DNA of 64,000 nt from Sepioteuthis lessoniana (taxonomy: Eukaryota; Mollusca; Cephalopoda; Myopsida; Loliginidae). The notes beneath the pieces were generated by a model. That model had not been told where the DNA came from. It saw only the letters and a list, made by a program, of their open reading frames with translations, and did no database searches. The stretch lies in the NCBI GenBank assembly GCA_963585895.1, contig CAUZXS010004345.1, forward strand, positions 1 through 64,000, written 5' to 3'. The position numbers were made by a program, and so were the translations under genes. Positions 10,271 through 21,390 of this stretch are shown piece by piece (position 1 is the first letter of the stretch; every line of letters begins with the position of its first letter).

Positions 10271-11375
10271 ACTCTTTAAGTAAGAGAACTCTTAAGTAGG
10301 TAAAAAAAAAATGGGTTTGGCTATTTTCTCATCAATAGATGCCAACTTTATTAAGCAAATAGTAGTAGTTTCCTGACTGAACTATTTGACCCTGACCTTT
10401 GAACTATGAAGTTTTTCTGCCCAGCATCTGGTGAGGCTCACCATTGACCCAACTTTGGATTAATCCACTTTACTTCACATCCACCCTGCTGCTTCCCATG
10501 GGTCCTATTGATATGTACTCAGAGAATTTTTTTCCTTTCGGATTTGTTAAGTTCTAACTTAACGTCCAGCTATTCATTTTCCCCCATTGTTCAGCCAAAG
10601 AGCAATTGGGTGCTGTTAGTTTATGTTCCATGTTCTGAGTTTTACATACATTATAACATTTAGATCTTCCATATCTGCTTGTGATTTGTAGTTTTAACAG
10701 AAACATGTTAAATACTAAATTAACCGTATTTGCAACTAGTATATAAGCAACAGTATCTAAGCAACCAAAAACTTAGCAACAAGAAAAATGAAAATAAACA
10801 AAATAAAAACATGATTTTAGTTCCAAATACTTAAACCAAAGACAAATTTTGACATCAATACATACGATTTGTCAGGTTTCCTTGGAAACAGATTGTACAG
10901 CTTTACATTTATTTTATTTTATTTTTTTCCTCCCTTCTACTTAGTCTTTACTTCTAGCTTGAACATTGGGATCTCCTTTACTTTTAATTTATTCTGAAAT
11001 TTGGTCACCTGACTATGAAGATTTTTTTCTCTTCCTTCCTATCTTTCTATATTAAATATCTAGCTTACCAGCACTCTCCCTCTCTTAGTTACTGCTTTGT
11101 ATACTAGTTCTCTGCTAAATTAATAGTATCTACTTCCATTTATTTAAACTGCCAAAACTTATTATTATTAGTAATAATATATTTTAAATGATGACTGAAA
11201 CAAAATCTATTTGATAGTTGCCCTGACTTGAGTGCTTTTTCCATTTTTTTCTCTCTTATTTCTTCTAGTTACACATGTATACAAACATACTTTTAAAGTA
11301 GATTGGTCTTAAAAACTAATGTGAAGTTAGTGCCTCAAAATGGTGTATATTCTTGTTGTAATTTACTAAGCTATT
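10271..11375. other. No gene seen; likely old LINE flank
   Basis: AT-rich sequence. The first part may still belong to the 5' end of the LINE, but no frame or motif supports it. Confidence 0.4.
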
Positions 11376-11480
11376 TACTTACATGTGACTCAAGGCCATA
11401 TGAATGAGGCACCTAGTGAGACTCAAACTCACTTGTGAAGGTTTTCTAATCTAGCTTGCTAACCATTACACCACCAAAGA
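11376..11480 (-). mobile_element. tRNA-derived SINE head, minus strand
   Basis: The reverse complement begins GGTGGTGTAATGGTTAGCAA (A-box-like TGGTTAGCA) and contains GAGTTTGAGTCTCACTAGG (B-box-like). Related minus-strand copies lie near 19.03-19.14 kb and 48.90-48.96 kb and share the AAGGCCA(G)AAG neighbour sequence. Pol III promoter boxes in this form indicate a SINE or tRNA pseudogene. Confidence 0.65.
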
Positions 11481-11997
11481 ACTTTTTGTTTGTTGCAGTT
11501 GAAATATTGTTCTCTTATCAGTATTTTGGGGTCCATGCTTGTAGTTTGGTGTCGGTTAACAAAGGCTCACTTGACACAAAGCTGACAGATGCAGTTTGAA
11601 TACCTTTCTAGATTACTAGCTAACATTTTTTGTAATTGAAATAATCTTATTTTGATGTTACAGTTTATAAAAATGTATATCATATAAAACAATTACAATT
11701 ATGAGTGTCTGGGTGTGCGCACACACACATTTGTCGGCTTTACCTTTTTTATAGTTTTCATAAGCTTTCATTTCCTATCCCTGTATTCATACATGTGGAT
11801 TGATAGATGTTTGTTTTGTTTTTTTTAAAAAGGAAGGAAATGATAGGTAGCTGCATAGGTACCCCCCCCAACTTTTTTCCTTAATCAATAGTCATGTTTT
11901 CTTAGCTAAATTTCAACAAAAAAATCCTTGTAGATTATTGATTTCTTTCCTTTTTTTTCTTTTGAATTACTGAAATATTCTGATTCCTCAGTCATTT

Positions 11998-12028
<31 letters not shown>

Positions 12029-12990
12029 ATGTTAAAATCTTCTCTCTCAGCCAAATCATAACAGTCACTTCTACCTACTTATACAGTTCCTACTAATGAA
12101 TCTTTAATAACCGTTTTTATGGTTGGGAGAGGTAGAGATAGTCACTAGTTATAACTTATACTTACTGGAATCAAAAGCTTTTATCGGTTTGTTCGTGTAA
12201 AATCAAATATTCAATATTTGTATATAACTTTTTAAACATTAAGAAAAATTCTTGAATCAGCAAATATACAAAATATTTGTTTGAATTTTAGCCAAATGAT
12301 AATTGACTTTGATTTCACTATAACATGCTTGATATCTGGTATTATTAAAACTCCTTTAATTCATTATCTTGCATATGTATAGATCATCATGTCTTGGTTT
12401 ATAGATCTTAAAACTCTAGTCAAGTTGGATCAAATTAAATAGTCATAATACTTTATATTTTGATTTTAAAGAATATTGTATAATAATAATTGTTGGCCTA
12501 AAGGTGGATTTATCTAGCTCTTCATGGTGAATCAACTCTCTTGCTTTGAGTTACTCGTCAACTATGCTAACCATTGATTAGATTTTCAGAATGTGATATT
12601 TATGAGAGGAAAAAATAATCTTAGTTCTCTTCCACTTTCCTCAAAATACTGTTTTTTTTCTTAAATTTTCTGGAATTGTATTATTTTTATTCATTCACCA
12701 CTTTGTCTTTTATCCTGAAAATATTGTTAATTGCAAATAAATAAAGGAATTACTCTATAATTAGCATTTAAAAATTATCTCCCTTGACAAATTATAATAA
12801 TTAAGGAAACCACATGCTATTATAAATAAGTTACAAATTAGATTAGAATTGATATAATCTCTAAATTAAAACATTATAGTTATATTGTGCTAACAAAAAT
12901 GTCACTTCAGTGTACTGCTTTTGCTGTGTTATGATGACATGCATCTGAAAATTAGATCCTTATAACATAGATATTTTCTGAAAATTATTT
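11481..12990. other. No gene seen; (CT)n microsatellite and old repeat
   Basis: AT-rich. (CT)n at about 12000-12023 and a short (CA)n near 11720. Positions 12729-12805 resemble 20945-21012, suggesting an old dispersed repeat. Confidence 0.5.
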
Positions 12991-13024
12991 TTGAAAAACT
13001 AGATGATGAAATTTGATCTTTTAC

Positions 13025-13250
13025 ATCCTTTGTTTTCCTGTTTGGTAACTTGTCTAAAAAAGGAGCTGTCTCATTACCACATAAATTATGTATCCTTTGC
13101 TTATCTGTTTTCATATGTGGTCACCTATCTAAGTATTGAGCAGAATCATTACTACTTAACTTTTTCATCCTTTGCTTATCTGTTTTTCAATGTGGTCATC
13201 TATCTAAATAATAAGCAGACTCATTGCTGCTTAACTAGCATCCTTTCTTG
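13025..13250. repeat. ~67-75-bp tandem repeat, three units
   Basis: ATCCTTTG(C)TTATCTGTTTT recurs from 13025, 13092, 13167 and (start only) 13240. Each unit continues into TGTGGTCA(C/T)CTATCTAA and a CATTRCTRCTTAACT block. An open plus-strand frame runs through it, rich in Phe, Tyr, Leu and His. I treat that as a by-product of the repeat. Confidence 0.8.
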
Positions 13251-13980
13251 ATAGAATAAAGTAACAATGGATTTATTAAAGTTGTAAATTCAATGAACTG
13301 GGAAAGTTTGGATTTTTGCCAAGAAAGTGAAATTTGAGATTTTTCAGATTTTCCTTGTTTCCTAATTGTAAACAATCTTTCATTGATAATGTGCCAAGAA
13401 TTTTCATTTTGGAAAATTTTATGAAATCAGACAGAAAACTTATTTAAAATTTCTAATAATCTTCTTCATTTCATCTCATCTCAAGAGGAGCATAAAATTA
13501 CAATCAGTTTGTCAGTTCTTTCCATTTTTTCTTGGACCAAATCTTTTTGGTTTTTCCCATATGGTTTTTATATCAGATAACTTGATACTCATATCTCACA
13601 CATACACACAAACTATATTTATATGTAATATCAATAAATGTGTTAATATATTTGTTGATAAAATATCCAGTTTGAGTTTATCTACCAGATTGCATATTAA
13701 TTCAATGACCTGAGTGACTCCCTTCCATCTTCATGAGTTCTCTTGCTTTCTCCTTATCTATTTTTTGTAAGATATTTTATGTTTCATAGCAGAAAATGTC
13801 AGAATAACTTTGAAATCATTTTAAAAAATATAACTATTGAGAGAGGGTTAAGTTTGTATCAGGAATGTTTTGATGAGAGCTTTTCAAACTGTCAAGAGAG
13901 TTATTTTCTCTTGGTGTGTTGATTCTTTTAATTATTAAGTAAGGTTTTCATTTAATTGTTTCTTTTTATACACATCCTTA
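13251..13980. other. No gene seen
   Basis: AT-rich sequence with no supported feature. Confidence 0.5.
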
Positions 13981-13984
13981 ATTA

Positions 13985-14020
13985 CAAAGGTTGATATGTT
14001 ATTGAACAAAGAAACTAAAC
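13985..14020 (+). mobile_element. SINE tail fragment
   Basis: AAAGGTTGATATGTTATTGAACAAAGAAACTAAAC matches in form the tails of the SINEs at 14.3, 19.3 and 53.7 kb. No head is visible upstream. Confidence 0.5.
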
Positions 14021-14324
14021 ATTATCAATTATTGGCTTGACTAATAAAACTTAAGTAATGTGCCAGATAAAAAAATATTTTTAAAGTGTATCACCTATGC
14101 AAAGCTTTTGGAAATCTCTAGTTTAATCTTTAAAATAAAAATTTTATCTCTATTTTGCATTCTTTCTTTCATTAAGATCAAATATTTCCTTTTTTTTGGA
14201 TATCCAACAATTTTCTTTGTTTTTTGTTAATTTTTAAAAGTTTAGATAATACAAAAGCAGTAAAATTCTTTCTTTTAAATATTTGAGTTTTCTATCTATT
14301 TATTTGTGAAATTTATTCCTTTTA

Positions 14325-14535
14325 GGGGGTTCCTGTGGCAAAGTGCTGGTTTGCAGCCTTAAAGTAAGCAAGTTTGAACCCCAGTTGCACTACTACATTT
14401 ACTTTCAGACTAATACTCTTGGGAAAAGTATGAACCATCTTATCTCCCAAGTTATGAGTTAAATAGTCTCACTGCTCCTCCTTTACAATGAAGGTTGATA
14501 TGTCATTGAACAATAAGAAAGAAAAAGAAACAATT
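14325..14535 (+). mobile_element. tRNA-derived SINE
   Basis: Head: GGGGTTCCTGTGGCAAAGTG (A-box TGGCAAAGTGCTGG) and AAGTTTGAACCCC (B-box). The body carries CTTTCAGACTAATACTCTTG, GGAAAAGTATGAACC and a C/T-rich block. The tail is GGTTGATATGTCATTGAACA then an AAAG-rich end. The same family as 19290-19526 and 53701-53937. Confidence 0.8.
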
Positions 14536-14969
14536 CCATTTTTTTTTTTACCCATTTTTACTGGTTTTCTTTTTTTATCATACTTAACAATATTATTGAT
14601 ACCCAGTATAATATGTTGTAAGTATTTATTTCAGATTTTGTTGTTTAGCATTGAATTTTTTGCTGAAAGAGTCAAAGTTTAAAGTGTTACAAAAGGTGAA
14701 AATTTATCTGCTATTGTGAAAAGAAAGCAGATTTTTAATTTTACAATTGATTATTTTCTTTTCTTTCTAAGGTTCAAGAAGAATTAAAAATTGCCTGTAG
14801 GTTATAAATAAATGTTGGGATTGGTGGCAAATACATTGAAAAACAGCAGTCAATTTATCTTTTTGCATCTTTTCATGATTTGGTTTTATATAAAATGGCG
14901 TCTGAAGCAAAAGTTGCAAGAAAGAGGTAGAACAACAAAAATTAATCAATTCAACTTGAATGAATTGAC

Positions 14970-15090
14970 CATTTTGGCGCTTCCTCTGTAACAGCTCTCA
15001 CACACAGTATCAGTTTACATATCCCAATCACTCCTTGTCCGATTTCGCAGATTAAAATTGCTGCCAGGCTTCATCAGAAAAATCTTGCAT
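14970..15090 (-). other. Hammerhead-like core motif in a repeat relic
   Basis: On the minus strand CTGATGA (15077-15071) is followed 24 bases later by GAAAT (15046-15042) in a CTGCGAAATCGGACAAGG context. CUGANGA plus GAAA is the conserved hammerhead core layout. Between them GCAG and CTGC can pair, but not as a standard stem II. I could not find a matching stem I/III set. Likely a diverged relic related to Penelope or retrozyme termini. Confidence 0.35.
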
Positions 15091-15387
15091 TTAATAATTT
15101 CCAAATTAAAAAAAAAAAAAATCCCATTGCATGTAAATTATTTGTCTGCTTTTAATTTTAGATATTAAGATTATTCTATCATTACTTTGATTTATTTTTT
15201 ATTTTATTTGAAAATTTGAAAAACATTTTAAGTGCATTTTTATAATTGTCACAAAATTGATGGAAGTATGTATGTATCTTTGAATTAGCACTTTGGCCAC
15301 GGTTCAGTATTACTCGTTTACCAATGGAAATCTCTCGGTTATTTTAAAAATTGTAATATATATTGTTCTAACAATAGGTAAATAGCA

Positions 15388-15520
15388 TATGGATTTGGCT
15401 CTTTAGTATTGGTAAGACAACCAGTCTAGAAGAAGGAAAAACTCTGAATTCAAAACCAGAGGGCATCTGCTTCACAGTGTAAATTTTCGATCCTAGGCAC
15501 ACAGATACTAAATTGTCATC
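15388..15520 (+). mobile_element. SINE-like fragment
   Basis: GGTAAGACAACCAGTC, GAAGAAGG and CTGAATTCAAAACCAGAGG resemble GGTAGGCAACTATATTAAGAG.. and TAAATTCAAAACC at 55.15-55.20 kb. The second block is B-box-like. Weak but shared family signal. Confidence 0.45.
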
Positions 15521-16750
15521 TCAACTGAAATTATAGACGAACAAAAAAAAAAAAAAAAAAATCATAAAAGCATCACATATATTTGTATAGATAAGTGAAC
15601 TAATCTTTTTTATTCAAATAAATGCTCAAAACCTTCGAATCAGTTTTGATATTTTACATACAGATGTATACATGCATTTATTTAAACACCAAGTAATAAT
15701 ATTCCCTCTATTATTCAGTTTTCTTTTTTGACTATTTGTCAAATTGAAGCCTTTTCTTTCTGTTAATAGGTCTGCAGTTTTTTTGAGTGAAGAACTCACC
15801 TTTAAGAAAAATTATCTAAAAGTTGTTTAAAATTAGGAGAAAAAAAAAGAACCGGCTTAATTAGAAAGGAAAGTGACTGTTAGTATTGAGTTGGTGTCAT
15901 CAATAATACTAAAAAAAATCTTTCTATTGGTGACTGACGTATCGTATTTGTTTTTGTTCAATCTTAAGATACTCTATTCAAACCCCTTAAGGTGATTCAG
16001 TTAAGATACTATTTTTATGTTTTAATGTATTTTCTGCCAATTTAAAAATCACCCTGTTAGTAATGCTGGATTTCCTGTTGGAAAAATAAATTTTGTATTT
16101 TTGAATGTAAATCTTGATATTTGCTTTAAATAATGATATTTATAAGCTGTTTTAGAATTTGTTTTTGTTTTTTTTTTAATTTAAATCTTGATTCGGAAAA
16201 AATCTTCCAAAGCAATCGTTTTTGTTTTAACTTTTTAGTTCATTCATCTTAATCTACTATTTTTGTTTTAAAGTATAAACTTGATTTATTTTAAAAAGTG
16301 TTTTGCCCCCACCTCTCCTATCTGTTAGTTATATATAAATTCAAAATATACCTTCTAAATAGAATGATCATGCTTTTTTCTGTCTGTCTCTCTTTATCAA
16401 CTTTCTTAAAAGGAATACAGGTCAATTTCTACTGTAAAATTGAGTGCTAACGGCTTTTCTCCTTTTTATTATTTGAATGTCTGTGGGAGTCAGTTTAAAA
16501 GTCTAGGCTATGTCTCTGCCCTGCCATCTGCTTAAGCATGAGTTATGCTGTCATATAACAAAAGTTGCAACTTCACCTGGCCTCACTATAATCGGCGCCT
16601 GCCTACAAGAATACATCAAACTCTTGATTTCTATTTCACTTACGAAAAGACTATCAAAAATAAACGAACAGAACACTAACCATTTTCATGACATTTATAG
16701 TGTGATGATTCATGTATGTCTTTAAGTCTGCCTATTTTGATTTTATAGGT
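15521..16750. other. No gene seen
   Basis: AT-rich, with poly(A) at 15543-15560. A 71-codon frame at 16510-16725 has no recognisable motif and no splice or promoter support. Confidence 0.45.
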
Positions 16751-16754
16751 GTTC

Positions 16755-17030
16755 ATATAAAAAGTAAGTAAAGTTAGCGACCTTAGTCGAGGGTGACCCG
16801 AAGGCTCCCCTTTCGATTGCTACTACACCGAGGTGTAGAGGAGGGCGCTACTCCTTTCCCTGGATTGCTCCACTTTACCCTTGATACCTACCTTTATATT
16901 GCTGAGTGTTAAGCAAGGAGGCATCATTTACCATTTTTTGAGTCTTTGGTATAACTTGACCTGGAATTGAACCCAGGTCTCAAAGACCATTGGCGAACAC
17001 TCTAACCATAATGCCAAACCTCATATTTAA
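16755..17030 (-). mobile_element. tRNA-headed SINE with GC-rich central domain
   Basis: Read on the minus strand: a tRNA-like head (17025-16965) with GGCATTATGGTTAGAGTG (A-box) and CCTGGGTTCAATTCC (B-box), a variable middle with GCCTCCTTGCTTAACACTC, then a distinctly GC-rich domain (16880-16775: AGTAGCGCCCTCCTCTACAC, CGAAAGGGGAGCCTTCGGGT). It ends in CTTTACTTACTTTTTAT. A conserved central domain between tRNA head and tail is the plan of SINE superfamilies with shared cores. I cannot say which one. Confidence 0.75.
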
Positions 17031-17630
17031 ACATTCTTCAGTTGACACAATTTGTGTTTGCTGGATATAGAAGACCATTTTTTTTCTGAAAATTTATTGT
17101 CAATGTGTACCTATGCATATCTTTTGAAAATTCATTTTTCCCATTTTTATTTTTGTTTTTCTAAAATATTCTATGTACTATAGGAAATGAACTACAATTT
17201 TCTTCTAGGTTTTCTACACAAATGGTGAAAAAAAGCCAGATATACTTATTTTGAGTTAAAATTCTCTTACATATGAATAGAATCTTATTCTAACAGCCAT
17301 AAATAGCAATTATTGATAGTGTTCTAAAGTAACAGAAATCAAGTTGTTCAGTTAAGTCGCAAACTATGCAAAATGTTATGAACAAATTGCCTTTTTAGAC
17401 ATGGGGAAAATCCTTTTTGTAAAATGGAAAATTAGTTTTCTGGACAGATTTCCATTCCTAAAGACAGAATTGTGTAAGGTCTTGAGTGTTCTGTACCAGA
17501 TAAGAATCAGTGCAAATGTTAAGCTCTTATAACCTCCTCAACAGACCTCGCTTGAAAATGAACGCCATATGGAAACCTTTAATTTTGGAAAGAGCATAAG
17601 ATATAAGACTCAAATACTATGGCTATGTTC
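17031..17630. other. No gene seen
   Basis: AT-rich sequence without supported features. Confidence 0.5.
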
Positions 17631-17632
17631 AA

Positions 17633-17706
17633 TTGAAGAAGCAGACAATTAACATTAGTTTTAAGACTTTAGCCTTAAACCTAATGATAATTATCTGCTT
17701 CTTCAA
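17633..17706. ncRNA. 74-nt foldback, pre-miRNA-like or MITE remnant
   Basis: TTGAAGAAGCAGACAATTA (from 17633) pairs with the stretch ending TCTGCTTCTTCAA (17706). Alignment of the arms shows about 34 paired positions with four mismatches and a tetraloop-like TTTA. The size, single arm and mismatch pattern resemble a microRNA precursor. Small foldback transposons look the same, so the RNA call is tentative. Confidence 0.35.
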
Positions 17707-17709
17707 GTT

Positions 17710-18390
17710 TGTATCATCATAGGATTATCCTATGTGAAAATGGTCTTTCATTAAGTGGTGCAAAAAGTGATATACTCTGGTTCAATTGAAAAGACAAAAT
17801 GATATCGCAGGCGAACTAATTGATTGTGAACATTATTCAACCCACTGTACCTAATATATAGTTCGGAGCATAAATAAAATTAGATAATTAAACATTGCAA
17901 TGACAAAAAAAAAAAAAAAATTGAAAGCATTCATTATTATATTTTTTAAATCATTAGAAGACAACATATCAATAGATTAGTAATCATTGTGTTGATGGTA
18001 GTTGTGACAATTTTTATCTTAATTTTTTTTTTTTTTTTTTTTTTTTCTTGAAATGAATTTGAATGTTTTATTCCACCTGAAACCTCATAAGCACAAATAT
18101 AACCCCCACTCCACCTCAACCATGATAACTTTAAGTGCTCCTACAATGTATATAGCTTTTTGTAGTTTTAATGAGAACAATTGTGATTGAATGCATATTC
18201 AATTGTGATTGAATGCATATTCAACATTGCAGCTTTTAAGTTAAATAAGTAAGTTGGGATTAGTAAATGAATATGTAAATAATGGCCTTGAGCAATTTTG
18301 TTACATTATTTTCTTGTTTAGGTAAGGAATAATTGGCTAGTAATATATATATATATATGTGTGCGTGTGTTTTATTTTAAATTTTGTGAA
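17710..18390. other. Non-coding; tandem 22-mer pair, homopolymers, microsatellite
   Basis: Poly(A) near 17904-17919, poly(T) 18027-18046, a direct duplication CAATTGTGATTGAATGCATA.. at about 18179-18222, and (TA)n(TG)n around 18342-18372. No gene. Confidence 0.6.
18300..18327 (+). promoter_or_regulatory. Possible recursive splice point
   Basis: TTATTTTCTTGTTTAG joins GTAAGG at 18321/18322, so acceptor and donor consensus are back to back. The pyrimidine tract is modest. Confidence 0.25.
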
Positions 18391-18660
18391 GATTTTGCTG
18401 TTTTTTCTTTCTCAATGTGACTTTTTCATTTTCTATTGCCAATTTTCAATTCATTCATTCTTTTTTTCCTTTTCTTTCTTTTTAATTATTTTTTAAACTC
18501 ATTTCTTTTTTCTATTTTTTACTTCAAGGATATCTTTCTTTTTTTCTTTCATACCGATTCTTTTTTCTTTCTTATTCTTTTCATATATACGTGTAAATAT
18601 ATTAATATTTTATACCTCTTTTCTTTTCTTTGTTGCTGCCTTCTGATTATTCTCTCACTA
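18390..18660. repeat. Pyrimidine-rich tract
   Basis: The plus strand is dominated by TTTC and TTCT runs. A 75-codon frame here is only low-complexity Phe/Leu. Confidence 0.6.
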
Positions 18661-19024
18661 TGACTCAAAATAGAATTTCATTTAAGATGTTACCGAAAGA
18701 AAAGACAAATTTTCACTTTACACATAATCTTATTAGTCAATAAACTATCCTAATTTTAAAAAAAAAGTGTTTTTTCATGTCCTTTTTTTCTGGAGATCTA
18801 TTTCTCTTTCCTTTGCTTCTGTATCAAGAAATGCGAAAAAAGTCAAAAGTATCTTTGATTATGTCAACATGAATGTATGTAGGTAAATATTGTTTGCCTG
18901 TCAACTTGGCCACCTCCTAACAACCTACTTGAACTGTGAAATAGCTATTCAGTTCTTTTTTTTTCCTCTAAAGAGGATTACTCAGATTTAATCTTGTTTA
19001 TATTTCATATGATTGTAACCTAAT

Positions 19025-19140
19025 TAGATAATTGTTATTTATTCAGTTTAGTTTAGCTTAAGGTCAGAAGTATGGGACACTCGGTGAGGCTCGCACTCAC
19101 ATTGATCTGCTAGCTAACTATCTATTGCATCACAAGAGGT
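19025..19140 (-). mobile_element. tRNA-derived SINE head, minus strand
   Basis: The reverse complement has CTCTTGTGATGCAATAGATAG and GTGAGTGCGAGCCTCACCGAG (B-box-like), then CCATACTTCTGACCTTAAGC. This matches the copy at 11.4 kb in plan and the fragment at 48.9 kb in the GGCCAGAAGTAT block. Confidence 0.65.
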
Positions 19141-19289
19141 GTTCAGCCTTTGGGTAGTAAATGGAAAGTATGATTGTAGCTTTAGTCGTTTGGTTAGTTG
19201 TAAAAGCAAACATATATTTTCACCATTCTTCTTATGTGTGTTTGACATGAAGATTGTGACATTCTATATATTTTTCCGACTTCCCATGG

Positions 19290-19526
19290 AGGAAGAAGTC
19301 TCTGTGATGTTGTGGATAATATGCTGGACTGTAACATCGTGATAAGCAAGTTCAAACTCCAACTGTGCTATTGCGTTTACTTTCAGACTCATGGGAAAAG
19401 TATGAACCCTCTTCTCCACCTATGTTAAATAGTACCATTATTGTACTTCTGCTTGGATGGATTTGGTATTAAATTACCCACGAAGATTGATATGCCATTG
19501 AACAAAGAAACCAAACTAAACCAACC
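19290..19526 (+). mobile_element. tRNA-derived SINE
   Basis: Same family as 14325-14535 and 53701-53937: head GTCTCTGTGATGTTGTGGAT with AAGCAAGTTCAAACTCCA (B-box), the CTTTCAGACTCATGGGAAAA body, then the TTTGGTATTAAATTACCC, TTGATATGCCATTGAACA and CCAAACTAAACC tail. Confidence 0.82.
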
Positions 19527-19969
19527 GGCTTCTCACTAGTCAGAATTGACATGAAGTCATTTTATAGTAACGGACCATGCATGAATCGAAACTCAATGAT
19601 GTCTACAAAAGAAATAGTTTCAAAATGTTAATTAAAAAAAAACGTAATAAGTTATATTAATAGTTTTATGGGATTTATTACTGTAATTTAGTGAAATGCT
19701 TATATTTGTAATTTTTTTATATCAATTGAAAGATAAATTGCTGAATTCGGTGAGATTTTTCAAAATAGATTCTGAAAAGCCGTTAAATGCAGGCTTTTTT
19801 AAGCAGACAGATTACCTTCTCAATAACTATAGTTTTCGTCACTCTGACAGCGAAACAACTTGTGCTGACTAAAAACCTAATGATAACCTTGTTTTTCCAC
19901 AAAATTTTATTGTGAGAGCCGATATCTTTATATCTTTTAAAAATGTCTATTTCTTTTGTAGAAACCGTG

Positions 19970-20090
<121 letters not shown>

Positions 20091-20099
20091 ATCTAAAAC

Positions 20100-21290
20100 T
20101 GTTGTAAACACTTAATATTCTGCTTTTATTTCATGATATAAAAATTGAACAGTTAATATTGTGAACTATGTAAAAGTGAATATGAATTTTTATTGTTGTT
20201 ATGTAGCAGCAATTTTACAGAATGACCTTCTGCAAATATTTCCAACTATATTCTGGTCTTTTTATAAAAAAATGTTTAAAAAAAACTATTGAGACAAGAT
20301 AATTTACTTGTTCATGTTACGTCATTCATTCCCCTCCTCTCTCCCTCTCTCAGACATTGGAAGTTTTTCCAATACTTGAATGAGTTATGTTGTACATGAG
20401 GTTTAACTATATGCCACATAAAGAGTCAAGACTTTTATGGTCTTTCCAAAACATTAACCACTAATTGATGTTTCCAGGTATAAAAATTTTAAATGCAAAG
20501 AATATCTCGTCTCATGTTCTTTTTTCAGCTGGGAAATTGTAATTTCAAAATATTTTTACCTAAAGAGATAATAGAAACTCTAATTTGGGTTGAAAAACAA
20601 CCTTGTCTTTGAGATAAAGTTCTTATCTTATCTTTGAGGTCATTCTTTCAACTAGAATTTTCTTATCTCTATTGGCTCTAGACAATCCTTTTGATGAATG
20701 AAAACAGATATTTTTGTCATTTGGCAATTACATTTAGTGCTGGCTATTTTTACTAAAATGCTAAAACAGAATTGTGTGAGTTTCAACTATTGACAAAAAA
20801 GAAATAAAGAAACTAATATATTTGTATGTATGTCATTTTGACATCATTTACAAGTGAAGAACAATTGACGCTCTCTTAAAAGTTGCCTTTGGCAGCCATT
20901 AAACTCTGTATCAAGTCATGTCCTATTTATAGAATCTCTATTATAATTGCAAATAGAAGAATTCTATAATTAGAATTTAAGTTATCTCTCTTGATTAATG
21001 ATAATTTACATGTTTGTAAATGCTGATGTCATACTATTATTGAGCTCACACCCACCAGAATAATTTAGTGGGACAATTTTCAACTTTAATAATTTGCATA
21101 TGATAATATGCAATTGAAGATTGATATGAATATCTATCATAAATAAAATGTTCTGTACCATTTATGGGGTATTGGCAGGATTTAAATTATAAAAATAGCA
21201 ATATTTGTAATTAGTTCATAAATGAGACACTGGCATTTATTGTGCTAAGTTGTAAATTGAATTGGAAATTGCTTTATTCTTTATGTCAAA
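20100..21290. other. No gene seen; old dispersed repeat
   Basis: AT-rich. 20945-21012 aligns with 12729-12805. Nothing coding is supported. Confidence 0.5.
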
Positions 21291-21294
21291 GCCT

Positions 21295-21390
21295 TTTAAC
21301 ATTATTGAGCTAATAAAAATCTTACTGCAAATTCCATTTTTTGTTGCATTACAGTAATATACATATAAAAATTGAATGATTGTAATATAA
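21295..21390 (+). mobile_element. LINE 3'-end fragment
   Basis: AAAAATCTTACTGCAA, CCATTTTTTGTTGCATTACA and ATATACATATAAAAATTGAA align block by block with the reverse complement of 7268-7360, the 3' end of the LINE there. Orientation is plus. Confidence 0.5.

Noticed and set aside
18436..18663. 75-codon hydrophobic frame resembling membrane segments
   Set aside because: Product of a T-rich pyrimidine tract; composition explains it.
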